Assembly (NCBI GenBank): GCA_003427395.1
Contig: BFEA01000220.1
Location: 46,106 to 110,105 of the forward strand
Length of the DNA: 64,000 nt
From: Chara braunii
Lineage: Eukaryota; Streptophyta; Charophyceae; Charales; Characeae
Direction: 5' to 3'
In this document: positions 10,576-21,200 of the stretch, one piece after another
Numbering within the stretch: the stretch's first letter is position 1
Layout of the letters: the number at the start of each line of letters is the position of its first letter
Made by a program: the position numbers and the translations under genes
Notes under the pieces: generated by a model
Told to the model about the DNA's origin: nothing
Seen by the model: the letters and a program-made list of their open reading frames with translations, nothing else
The model's database searches: none

Positions 10576-10775
10576 GGGAGCGAGTGGGGTGCCAAAGGAG
10601 GGAATAGGTGTGTATGTTTCCCTCCCTTATCGACATTGAAGGGAAAGTATAGGGGGAGAGGGTGGGGTGCTAAGGGAGGGAATGTGTGTGCACATGTTTC
10701 CCTCCACATTCCCTCCCTTGTCAACATTCAAGTCAAGTGGGGTGAGCAAGTGGCGTGCCAAGGGAGGGAATATGT
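10576..10775 (+). repeat. tandem repeat of about 80 bp, three units
   Basis: The phrase GAGNGNGTGGGGTGCCAAGGGAGGGAAT recurs at about 10579, 10657 and 10741, with GTTTCCCTCC blocks between. Because CCCTCCCTT and AAGGGAGGG alternate, the region can also fold into hairpins. Confidence 0.7.
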
Positions 10776-11583
10776 GGAAATGTTTGACCCGAGAGCCGAG
10801 TCTTTGGTCACCGTAACACTATTGACGGCATGGAGGTGTTCTCATTGGCATGCTCACAAAGGTAGTATGTACTATGTAAGTATATATTTCCAGAAGCTGT
10901 GAGCTCACTTCATCTGAGAACTAGGGTTTGTATGAACGAGTTCGGTTGTAGAACCAATCAAGCATATGTCGTTTCCTTTTCTTTTCTCCTTAGGTGTTCT
11001 AGAGAACAGAAAATGACAGGAGACAAATGGATAAGCAGGGTATGTTGATATGTGTACGTGTCAATGGGCTGCACTGCTTGCGAACGACATCTGAATCACA
11101 ATGAGGATTTTGCGCAATGCACTGCAGTGCAAATGACATCCGAGTCACAATGACCATTTTGTTTGCTCAAAAAGAGAAGCAGTGTGCACGAGACAGGAGG
11201 ATAAAAAATATGCTGTGTGGGTGATTGTACGGGGGATTGACAGTCGGGGGAAAGAAAGGGAACAAGCTGATGCCATGGCTGATGTAGCCGAGTGGGCACG
11301 GCTGACTTACCTCAGGGAAGAACGAGAGAGCGTGAGGTGGTGGTCATAGCCGCGCAATGGAGTGAGATGTGAGGGTAGGGAGAGAGTAAGCTGGCGAGCA
11401 ACAATTCTATTAAACTCGATTCCATGGGGATTTGAACTCAGGCCTGTATTTTGTGAGGTGGCGTTCAGTTTATCTACAGCCAGCAAATGTTCTCTGATCC
11501 TTGCACCCTAAATCCTCTCACCGCCATGCCATATCTCATTTGAAGGCAACCCGAGGAGGTCATTGTTGTAAATTTAAGACTGT
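10776..11583. other. intergenic DNA, nothing recognised
   Basis: I see no gene. The one repeated element is CACAATGA(G/C)(G/C)ATTTTG preceded by GACATC(T/C)GA(A/G)TCA (about 11088 and 11135), a local direct duplication of about 50 bp period. Confidence 0.45.
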
Positions 11584-11810
11584 CTTTTTTTTTTTTTTTT
11601 TTTTTTTTTTNNNNNNNNNNNNNNNNNNNNNNNNNNNNNNNNNNNNNNNNNNNNNNNNNNNNNNNNNNNNNNNNNNNNNNNNNNNNNNNNNNNNNNNNNN
11701 NNNNNNNNNNNNNNNNNNNNNNNNNNNNNNNNNNNNNNNNNNNNNNNNNNNNNNNNNNNNNNNNNNNNNNNNNNNNNNNNNNNNNNNNNNNTGTTTTTTT
11801 TTTTTTTTTT
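11584..11810. other. assembly gap of 181 N inside a poly(T) tract
   Basis: A run of 27 T (11584-11610) leads into 181 unknown bases (11611-11791), followed by another T run (11794-11810). The gap is probably a long homopolymer or poly(A) tail that could not be read. Open frames drawn across it are not meaningful. Confidence 0.98.
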
Positions 11811-11950
11811 TAACCACCAGTCCCGCCGAGCCTATTTTCGACGTGGTACTGGCCAGTAACCGAACTTTTAGGAGGCCATCGTTTCGTTTCGGCCTCCTGA
11901 AAGGTCGGAGGCTGAGTATTTTCGAACCGTCAAAGGTACTGGTGGTTTAA
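11810..11950. mobile_element. short MITE-like element with CCACCAGT inverted ends (copy 1)
   Basis: The left end TTAACCACCAGT and right end ACTGGTGGTTTAA are inverted repeats enclosing about 140 bp with no coding capacity. The inside has further small inverted repeats (AGGAGGCC...GGCCTCCT). Similar ends occur at 15658-15812, 18191-18342 and, less clearly, 24761-24951, so this is a family of small non-autonomous elements. Superfamily unknown. Confidence 0.6.
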
Positions 11951-13574
11951 CCCTCCGTCGGTGTAAGTGGTGCTGATAAGAGCAGACACCACTAGCACCT
12001 GGGAAGGGACTCCATCTATCAATGCTGGCGGACCCCACAATCGTGATCTATTGTATTCCAATTGGAGTCTGTATAAGGGACGCTGGACGCGCTTTCCAGC
12101 AGAGGCCCAAATGCTGCCTCTTGTTTTATGCTTTCAAAAACCCATTTACCATTTGCCGGTTGAACAGGTGGGATTTGCAAATCCCACCTGCCTTTCTTTT
12201 TCGGGGGATGGAGGCGAAGTTGATGAGCGACTCCTTATGGAATCGTATATCAATGGCATTAGGAGCTAATCACTAGCGATGCGGAAATTAAAATAAAAAT
12301 GCATGGAGTGCCATGGACTTGTGGAGTAAATTTTGTTTGATTTTTGGGAGGTGTTAGCATTGGATAGACGAAAGACTACCGTCTTCACCCGAAGAGAACA
12401 CCTTGTCATTCCGGCTCCATCTGGACTGGAAGCTTCCCCAAATACAGCTATAATGGCCAGGCGTTCTATTTGGCTGAAGATGGTAGCACGCCCCTGAGCA
12501 AGCAGCACACACCAGTCTAGATTACACCATCAGTGCGCCCCCCCCCCCCGCTGCATGTGAAATCGGGGGACCGGTGGTGCCGTTTTGCAGAAATTCTTCG
12601 GGCCTTAACTGGTAGCAGCGAAACACTGAACATCTGAACAGATAGTGAAAAAACGTGCAAAAATGTATCTTCTTCTTTTTTTGACGACCGGTCTGGTCTG
12701 GCTTTAATTATCGCCATATCCAGACAGGAAGTTGTGCCATGTACCAGCTGTAATGCCCGTACGTTCTATTCGGCGGAATACGGTAGTCCTGGTCTGGCTT
12801 CCAGATTCCTACTGAGCTATTGCTGCAGAAGCCTCTCTCCTGCAGAAGAGGCGAATTGTTCTGGGAGGCGCTGAGTGTCTATTGTGTTTTGCCAGGCTGA
12901 TGCTTGTGTGACACTGCTGGGTCTGCATGGGAGGTCACCTCCCAGAGCATGCCTAAAACTGGCTCCCTCCCCGCAAGTGAACCTGAGGTCATTCGTGCTG
13001 TTGCGGCTAGATTGGCCCCAAAAGGAGAATACTGGCCAAAATATTGAACCAAATTAAACAAGCTTGGACTTGTATGTCTTGAAAATACCTAAAAAACGAG
13101 CCCAATATTGCTAAACTTTGTGTATTTTGTGAGATATGACAAAACAATGTAATTGGTAAGAATGCGAGTTAGGGATGACCTCTGGGCGTCATGGAGTATC
13201 GGGAAAGCATCGGCGAGGAGTTTGACAAAACCGCAATGCACTAGAGAAGGTAGGGAGAGAGGAGGAAGATAAACTCTCTCGTAACTAGAGAAGACAGGGA
13301 GAGTAATTAGGGTATAGGGAGCGGTAGTGAGAGAATTGAGAGTAGTAGTGAGAGACACGAGTTACGGGTGGAGTGGACTGGGAGTCGTGAGTTCGGTTAT
13401 GAGCTTGGTGATGAGCTTGGTTGTGGGCGAGGTTGTTAGCTATGTTGTGAGCGAGGTTGCAAGCTAGGCTGTCAAATGAAGAACTGACGAAGACTCCTGA
13501 AGTACCAAACGACCTGGAACGAGCTTGAAAGAGAGTCGGACGGAGAAGGGGAGAAAGATCCGAACCACCTTGGG
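11951..13574. other. intergenic DNA, no gene recognised
   Basis: No protein or RNA signature found. A C10 run lies at about 12539-12549. A decayed duplication is seen: GCC(A/C)G(G/T)(C/A)CGTTCTATT(T/C)GGC at about 12455 and 12760. From about 13300 the phrase GAGCTTGGT(G/T)...GAGCGAGGTTG recurs. Confidence 0.4.
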
Positions 13575-13680
13575 CTACAAGCCGGGGCCCCTGGATTACC
13601 TTGGTTGACGGGGCGCGGCCCGGCTGTGCAAGGACCGGGGAAGGGCCCAGCAACAATAAAAAGGGAAGTCTGAAAAAAAA
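13575..13680 (+). mobile_element. SINE-like family B, partial copy
   Basis: The segment GGCTGTGCAAGGACCGGGGAAGGGCCCAGC followed by an A-rich end matches the copies at 16041-16190 (minus strand) and 18830-18917. All three share ACCTTG-(T)TT..CC..G-CGG-(C/T)CC-GC(C/T)GTGCAAGGAC(C/T)(A/G)GGGAAGG next to an A-tract, as expected of an RNA-derived short element. I cannot see a pol III promoter in this part. Confidence 0.5.
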
Positions 13681-13794
13681 ACTATGCGATGCACAAAAAT
13701 GAACTGAGCGGATTGCGTATTGCCCCCCGCCCAACAGCGGTCGTCAGAGAGAAATTATGAAAAAGAACTATGTGATGCGCCTGCGGCGCACTTA

Positions 13795-14060
13795 GTGCCA
13801 ACGGACTGTGATAGTCCTCTGGATACCCCTGATCGGTATTAGCGGGGTCTATGACCAACACGGGTGTGAGTGTGCGCGCGAGTGGGTTGTGTGTGGTGTG
13901 TGGGAGAGTGTTGGCCATAGCCTCTGCTGCTACTCGATGAAGGGTGGGGGACGATGAGAAAGGGAGGCACAGCCACTGGCAGGTCTCGGTCTTTGTGTTA
14001 GCCAGACCCCCACTGGCGGCCCCAACCCTATACCCTAACCATTAGGGGCAAGGGGCAACA
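13795..14060 (+). mobile_element. SINE family A, copy lacking the tRNA-like head
   Basis: It starts with GTGCCAACGGACTGTGATAGTC and runs through GGGGTCTATGACCAACACGGG and GTGTGAGTGTGCGCGCGAGTG to CCCTAACCATTAGGGGCAAG. The same series occurs in reverse complement at 54370-54770 and in part at 58150-58350. The tRNA-like head seen in those copies is missing here. Confidence 0.6.
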
Positions 14061-15657
14061 TGAAATCTCCCCTTCACACAGAGAGGAAAACTATGCTTGC
14101 AGGGGTCCCCTCTAGATAGTCTTAGGAGTAGAAGCAGAAGTTGAGAGAAGAATATAGAAATAAAAAGAAAAGAAAAGAAAAAAAAAATGAACTGAACCGA
14201 TTGCATGTTGCCTCCCACCCCAACAGCGGTAATCGGAGGTTGTGAGGTATAGCCTTTAGGAGTAGTGGTAGGTATATGGTTAACCCGATGAACATCACAA
14301 AAGCATAATGGTACACAAAGCCACTTTGAAGTGTAAGGCAAAGATAATTTGAGAGAAGAATATAGTGTAGTTAAAAATAAAATAAAAAAATGACTAACTT
14401 TTGCCTCAGGGTTGCATCGAAACAGTTTACCAAATTTGAAATATGTTTTTTAATTTTTATTTTTTTGCCTGTCCAGTCCAGTGACCCCACGGCGCTCTGG
14501 TAGCATAGAAACCACCAAGGTATTGCGATGATCACTCGGAAGCAATATGGAGATAGAGATGGGACGAATTCACCGTCAACATCGCTCTGCTCTATGACAC
14601 AATCAAGGGCGGGGATGGAGTCATTCTCATACCTGTGTAGTGAAGAAGTATGCAATCAAGAGAAAGCTAGTGATAACCACGGAGAAGCATATGCTTCCAG
14701 CAACGGACATTACACGTCTGCCGCTGACAAGAGCCACAACAAGCACCGCAGTGTGCACTAACCAAGTTATTTTGTTCTTTCAGGCAGACTCGACAAATTA
14801 CAATGTTGAGGTACTATATCCCATCTCGTGGGGAGCAATATCGAAAACAGTGTGTCTGACCAGGTGGTTATATGACAGCCAAGAGATGGTTAATGGAAGA
14901 CCCGAAATTCAGTGTTTTTCGCCGCATCACCACCGGCAGTGTCATCAAAAATGTTGTGAACAAAGAATGCAGGCTCATAATGCCAACAACAACAACAAAT
15001 AAAAAGGCAAAAAAAAAATAAAAAATAAAGTAAAAGCACTATAAATTAGTATAAACCCCTATTGGTAGTGGCTTTTGGAGTTTGCCAAACTTTTCTCCAA
15101 ATACAGTGTTTTAACTTTTTTTGTGTACTTTTTCGTTACTGTTAGAAAGACGTTGAAACTGAACACGTCACACATGCACACAAAAAAGAAAAAACAAGAA
15201 AAGAGCAAAAATTCAGGGAAATATCATATATGGCAGTTTGGGTGAAAATTTTGCCAAAAATGACACCACCTATTAATCATTACCACGACAGCCAAAGTCC
15301 AAGGGCCCAAATGACTGATAGTGGAAAATTTGGTGTCCCAAAATAATAATAGGATACTCATCCAACCAGCGGTGTGGTGTCATCGGTCTCAGATTATGTT
15401 GTCGGACTGAACTACTCGGCCAAGGCACAGGCTATAGGGTCGCAAAAAAGAAAAAGAATGGCAGGCCTTGTGCAGAAAGAAGTGTCGAAGTCCTTACGTA
15501 CGGCCACCTGCTACAGTTGTACTTTGAGGGGGGATGATCACTTATTTCTCCATGTTCTTGTATTTTTTTTTCACCACTTGGGCTTGAATGTCGTTTCAGG
15601 GCATGTCTTCAGTTCCGATCCTTTCCTCATTCTCACAAATTATTCTCCTTAGGATTA
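14061..15657. other. repeat-derived AT-rich DNA, no gene recognised
   Basis: The segment about 14385-14475 (CTTTTGCCTCAGGGT, TTTACCAAATTTGAAAT, then T-rich) matches, in reverse complement, about 15935-15995, so both belong to a dispersed repeat. AACTGAACCGATTGCATGTTGCC with AACAGCGGTAATCGGAG at about 14189-14238 repeats a block at about 13703-13747. Short open frames have no signature. Confidence 0.45.
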
Positions 15658-15812
15658 TTTCACCAGTACTTGGCCCAGCTGTTGGCAGTGGGAAAAAATA
15701 GAGTAGCAACGTTTCTAGTCAGATGAATTTGGGCACTCCTGTAGTGACCTGTACATTTCCTAAAATCGTGGCTTGTTAATGGGCACGACTTTAGGAAGTA
15801 CTGGTGGTTTAA
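15658..15812. mobile_element. short MITE-like element with CACCAGTAC inverted ends (copy 2)
   Basis: The left end TTTCACCAGTACTTGG and right end GTACTGGTGGTTT enclose about 155 bp without coding capacity. It is the same family as 11810-11950 and 18191-18342. Length and ends agree across copies, the interior does not. Confidence 0.6.
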
Positions 15813-16040
15813 TATTTGATTCCACCCCTAGTTTTACCTCCCTAGCTATGCTACCAGAGTGGCCCGGGTCCACTTGGCCGACCAGGCCAAAAAGAAAAAG
15901 AAAAAAAATAATAATAAACTCATTTTTTAATTCTAATTTTTATTTTGAATTTGGTAAGGAATTTCAATATGACCCTGAGGCAAAAGTTGTTCAGTTTATT
16001 TTTCTACATAACGTAGTTTATTTTTTCGGATTTTTTTGAT

Positions 16041-16048
16041 TTTTTTTT

Positions 16049-16083
<35 letters not shown>

Positions 16084-16190
16084 GCTGGGACCTTCCCTGG
16101 TCCTTGCACGGCCGGACCGCCCGGGAAAACAGGGTGTCCCGGGCGGCCCGGATGGTAGCCTAGCTCCTCCCCACATAGTTTTGGTTGCCC
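16041..16190 (-). mobile_element. SINE-like family B, minus-strand copy with long A-tail
   Basis: Read on the minus strand, about 115 bp (GTGCAAGGACCAGGGAAGG near its end) is followed by an A-tail of nearly 40, seen as poly(T) at about 16044-16081. It contains a strong hairpin, GCCGCCCGGGACACC...GGTGTCCCGGGCGG on the plus strand at 16131-16150 in part. The tail marks it as an RNA-copied insertion. Confidence 0.6.
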
Positions 16191-16199
16191 ATCCAACTA

Positions 16200-18190
16200 T
16201 GATGCGACAACCTCATAGAGAAGCAAAGTGCTAACTGATTGGATCATCAATTTTACCTTCCAACTTGGGGATAATGGTAATCGGTGGTCGTGCTTCAATA
16301 TATCAGTGTTAGCAACTTAGCAATATAAAGTTTGGGGCTGGATTTTACTCCAACAAACAGGGAAACTTCAATTATCAATTAATGTTGACTTGTGCTATCA
16401 ATCCTTGAAGGACGTTGGATCAATCTTTTGGGTAGAATGTTCTTCCAAAGCATGGACTTGGGGCTCAAAGGTGTCAGGAGCATTCGATGAACAAGGGAGA
16501 GAATAGAATGGCATGCAAATAGAGTTGTTCACCTTTGAAGGGTCAAACCACCCACCGTCTATCCTCGAGCTATATAACAACTCTTGATCATGTGAACGTG
16601 CCACTGCTGTTTCCAATTCCTTTCTGACAGCCACTCTTGGTTTTTCTTCGCCTGGGCAAGCATTCGACTCACAGTAGTCCAATTGATATCTTCATCGACC
16701 CTTTCTTTGGTTCGTGCAGCTTCCTCTCGCTCATTGATGCCTCCTTTCCCCCCTCTTGATTACTCACACTGGCTAGCTTGTACTACGCTTTGAAGTAGTC
16801 ATCATCCTCTTTGTTTCTTTTATAACGATTGTCAAGAAATGTTCATAAATGACTACCACGATATCATCAAAGGTACGCAGATGTGAACTTTTACTTGCCG
16901 CTTGCTTTATTTACAACTATTGTAACCTCCCCTGTTGTATTGACCTCTTTGAATTTTGTTCACTATTTTCCGTAATTCTCATTTGCTCTTTATCCTTGCC
17001 CATTACGAGATGATGATATATATGGTTGTAAATTGTCACAACTTCAAATCAACTCGGCCGACGCCTGCCCTTCGTGCCTTCCTCACCTCCGACTATGTTT
17101 TTTTGTATTGTGCTTCCTACATCGATAATGGTCGGGATGATTGTTGATCGCTGCGTGGGCCAAAGTACGTCGCTTCCCGCTCGCTCTTTGTGCCTTTTCT
17201 CAACCCGGCTGTCTCGTTCCTGCTTTTTCTCTTACCACTCCTCCAATATTCCTCTTTCGCGCCTTGCAACTTTTTCGCTCTTCGTTTCTCCACTGACTAC
17301 TCGTACAATGTCCCTAACCATAAAATGGACTGGCCACAACCGCAAGCACCCCAAACAGTTCACAGTGTTGAGGACGCCGAACTTCCATTTTTTTGGCATC
17401 GACATCCGAAAGGTAGTGCCAGCATTGAGTGACTGAAGGTTGACTTGGTGAGATTGCAGATGTACATCACCCCCAACACATCGTTACTCGCACTCCGTTT
17501 TAAGGATGTCTTCGTGAGAAGACTTCGTGTTAGGTTGGCATTCGCCGTAAAACAAATGTGTTCAACATCTTAACAATCTTAAAAGCTCAATCAAAATCGT
17601 AAGGGGAGTGTTAATAAAGCACTCCGAATTGAGGCAGAAGTTTGTGGGACACGTTTGGGTTTGAAACCCTGCGTTAGTCCAATAAAATAACTCATCATGT
17701 TGGAATGCTATTGGGCTTTGAACCTGGGCAGCCCGTCTATCAATTTGGTTGACTGATATTAGTTCTATCAACTTATATGTTATGTGCAAATTATAGGATG
17801 CACTCCATTCTATGAAATGTATAGAGCAATTTGTTTGAAATTAACTTTTGGAAAGTTTTCGGTATGCGTAGGACGGGAAACATTGTGCTATCCATTGTTA
17901 CTAATGACAAGCAGGTGCAACTATACCTGCTAAAACCATTGAAAATAATCTATTTTTTTGTCAATGTGTATTGCGTTAGGTCCTGGATAATCAATCGTTC
18001 GCGGTAATATAAAGTTGCATGTTTTTAATATGATTTTCAGTCAATGTATAAATGTAAACAATTTGTCTAATAAGTGACTGAATCCTCAATTGTGATCCAT
18101 AATGAACATAAAAAGATGTGAGCAATTTCGTACAAAATGTCATTTATTGGATCCACAAAAAAGTTATGTCATGTTTATTAGTTTTTTTTT
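16200..18190. other. AT-rich intergenic DNA, no gene recognised
   Basis: One minus-strand open frame (16398-16682, 94 codons, with ...GGWFDPSKVNNSICMPFYSLPC...) looks less random than its neighbours. It may be a decayed coding fragment, but I cannot name a family. The rest shows no signature. Confidence 0.35.
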
Positions 18191-18342
18191 TTAATCGCCA
18201 GTACACGATCCTAACCTTGCTGAAAAGAAAATGCGTCGCCTACAAAAATTTTGGAGGCCCAACGCAGTAGATAAATTGGATCGATGGTAGGCGGCCCTCG
18301 AAAAGGGTCTGCGATCGATAGTTGGATGTACTGGTGGTGTAA
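18191..18342. mobile_element. short MITE-like element with GCCAGTAC inverted ends (copy 3)
   Basis: The left end TTAATCGCCAGTAC and right end GTACTGGTGGTGTAA enclose about 150 bp and are flanked on both sides by T-runs. It is the same family as the copies at 11810 and 15658. Confidence 0.55.
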
Positions 18343-18829
18343 GTTTTTTTGCGATAAGGAACAAGTGACCTTCCGTCATAATAATTTACACTTTTTTTTT
18401 TTTTCCTCTTCACTTAAAATACTTAATGTCACGATGAAATGATATGGGTGAAAAATTGAAAACTCATTCATTACACATTAATGTATGTTGGTTGGATGAG
18501 CGAAAACTATCATTGGGAAGGAGTCATATTGTAACAAACCATTGTGTATAACAAGGAGACATATGATCAGGTTCGTACCATCCAATGATGAACCATGATA
18601 ATTTATATTGCACTCAGTGTTAATGAAGTTATTGCATGGTTGCCCCGATACCTTATTTTTATAAACAAACAACACAAACAAGTTAAGGAGGGGGTGGGGG
18701 AACAAATAAGCAAAAAACTCCGCAAGGACAAATACGTTTCTCTTTGGATGTATTGCCGTCATAAGAGTTAAAACACCGCAGATCACCATATAACTTTCGT
18801 AAAATTTGTTGTAAAAATAATATCAGAAG

Positions 18830-18917
18830 TTAGGCTACCAATTTACCTTGTTTTCCTAGACGGTCCAACCGTGCAAGGACTAGGGACGGTTCCCCCCCAA
18901 AAAAAAAAAAAAAAAAT
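18830..18917 (+). mobile_element. SINE-like family B, copy with A-tail
   Basis: GGCTACCAATTTACCTTG, then GGTCCAACCGTGCAAGGAC and an A17 tract (18901-18917). It matches the copies at 13575 and 16041. Its orientation is fixed by the A-tail. Confidence 0.55.
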
Positions 18918-19769
18918 CCCAAAAGATCCCATAAAAAAAACACTATGTTATGCAAAAATAAACTGAACATTTTTTTGTCTCTAGGTCAGATCGCAATTCT
19001 TTATCAAATTGAAAAAAAAAAACCATTTTATTTTTCCTTTTTTTTTTTTGTTTTGCATGGTTGGACAAGTTGTCATGGGCCACTCTGGTAGCCTAGGTCA
19101 AAAGGATTCACGAAACTACGAGGTACATACAACCTCACCTTTAAGTTTTTCAAACTCGAACTACTACTTGGTAAATATGCGCGGGTTGCAAAAGAGAAAG
19201 GTGACAAAAAAGGAAAGAAATAGGCAAAAGGTGAGAACTTTCATGTTTCCTAACTCACATTGTAGACTCCCAACCCCTACAATACTCCAGCAAAAAAGTG
19301 GACGTTACGCAAACTCAATCACAAGGTTGTAGTACAAATACCACTAGTTGTAGTAGTTGGGGGGAAAACTTGTTTTCTTTTTTTTCCTCATTCTTCCACC
19401 AAGGGAAAAATAGACGAGGGTTCTAAGAGAAATGAGCAATATATCCTCCTTGAAACCCTTTCATCTTTACTCCACTGAAATGTTTGATTGTATTATAAAA
19501 ATAAGGTAGGAAAACCTAGGTTACTACTCATTCGATCGGACGTCTCCGTCGGTAGTCCGGTAACGAAGTTGTCCGGGATTCATGACAATTTATTTTTAGT
19601 AAATTTGAAAGCAAAAAAAAAAAAGGTATGTCCGTACTCCACGAGGAGAGATCACATAAGAATATATTTAAGCTCATTTGGACTTGAAAACATAAAATGG
19701 GGAAACAGGGGGTTGGGGGTTGGGGAGTTGGGGTGGGGGGATTCAGGGAGGAGAGTAGGGTGGGTGGAG

Positions 19770-20040
19770 GGTCCGCTGCTGCATCAGGTGCTACACACGC
19801 AGCATCTACTACAATAGATGCAGTAACTGCTATAGTGAGTCCAACAGGTGCGGTGTCTGCTGCATGTACGACATCCGCACCATGTGCAGAAAGAGTTGCA
19901 GCAGGTGCAATAGCACATGCATGTGCAACAACTGGGTTATTTGTAGCACATGCAACAGATGCAGCAGTTGGGTCATCTGCACCATCATGCTCCAACAGAT
20001 GCAACAGGTGTAGTAGCAGTTGCATCTTCTTCATGAGCTA
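19770..20040. repeat. degenerate GCA/TGC trinucleotide-periodic tract
   Basis: About 270 bp with words such as GATGCAGCAG, GGTGCAATAGCACATGCA and CAACAGATGCAACAGGTG recurring in a three-base rhythm. It gives Ala/Thr/Cys-rich open frames on both strands (19697-20041 plus and 19528-20034 minus). I read this as an old expanded triplet repeat, not a gene, because no frame has a recognisable start, domain or partner exon. Confidence 0.5.
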
Positions 20041-20640
20041 AGCCCAATCTGGGAAGTTGATCTCCAAGATCTTACGACCCAAATTGGGCCCATTTTTTTT
20101 AACGAGATTTGAGCCCTACCGACCTTTAAAACAATGTATCTCGGGCCTAGTCGGCCACCGTGTGACCTCCCTAACACATCCAGACCTTAAATCTCCAAAA
20201 AATCGGGCTCCCCTTATTTTTCTAAGGAAGCGGACGACTTGTCCTAGGAGGACGTCTCCGGGTCGTACAACTTGGACAACCCGGGGCCTCGGGACGTCCG
20301 ACCCGGTAAGCTAGAGGAAAACATTGCTTACACATGACAAAAAACTGCTCCTGTGAAAAAATCATCATTGGGAGAGTTATATTGTGAGCAAAAATAATAT
20401 GTATGATTCAGTATGAAAACATTATGAACCAAATGAGCGTATATTACAATTAGTGATCGAGAATACTAGCCAATTGGAAAAAAAAGCATAATGAGAAGAG
20501 GTGAAGTTTTAATCGAGGTAAAAAAAAATCTTCATTCCTTAAACAAAATGATTCTTTTGAGGTAAAAAAACACATTTTATAACCTTTAACTTGGAGGAGG
20601 AAAAATATTTACATTCTATGGAAGTCAATAATAGAGGAGG
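20041..20640. other. intergenic DNA, nothing recognised
   Basis: A GC-richer patch about 20060-20300 has several palindromic words (GGGCCTCGGGACGTCCGACCCGG at about 20282), within AT-rich surroundings. No gene signature. Confidence 0.4.
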
Positions 20641-21200
20641 TTCCCCGTAGCCTTGCGTTTAATGGATGGAAAAAATGTGGAAAGCTTAGAGTTTCGAGAA
20701 GGAAGAAAACCTTCATAGTTTAAAGTTTGAAGAAGGAAAAAAAAACAACATAAAGCTTCATGCTAAGTGAAGGGGAAATATTTCTACAATGTGGGCTGCC
20801 TTCGTAATCATAAGAAAAAATAACATGAGCTTATAACATTATACAAGTAAAAGGTTTTTTATAGAAGTAAGCTTAAGCCACTAGTTTACCTTAATGTAGC
20901 TATCGGGTGGGAAAAACATTTCGATTAAGGTTTGCGTCGGTAGAGAAAGTGGAAGACCACTTAAAAAAAGTGTAGTCACAGGTTCACCAGCCTTGGAAGC
21001 TAGCTCTGTCAACTTGAACTTGTGTGAACTTAAGGTTAAAGAGCGGAAAAAGACCATCTTAGCCTTGAGTCTGGAGGAGGAAGAAAACATTCATAGCTTT
21101 GAGTTTAAAGAAGGAAGAAAACCTCGATAGGTTGGAGTTTGGAGAAGGGAGAGGACCGCTATAACTTTGTATTTGAAGGTGAAGGAGCTTTAATTAGAGG
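20640..21200 (+). repeat. degenerate purine-rich tandem repeat, about 50 bp period
   Basis: Units like TTCATAGCTTTGAGTTTAAAG followed by AAGGAAGAAAACC recur (near 20685, 20715, 21062, 21092 and 21125) with many substitutions, deletions and A-runs between. Confidence 0.5.

Noticed and set aside
11501-11950. Open frames across 11611-11791
   Set aside because: They run through unknown bases and homopolymers.
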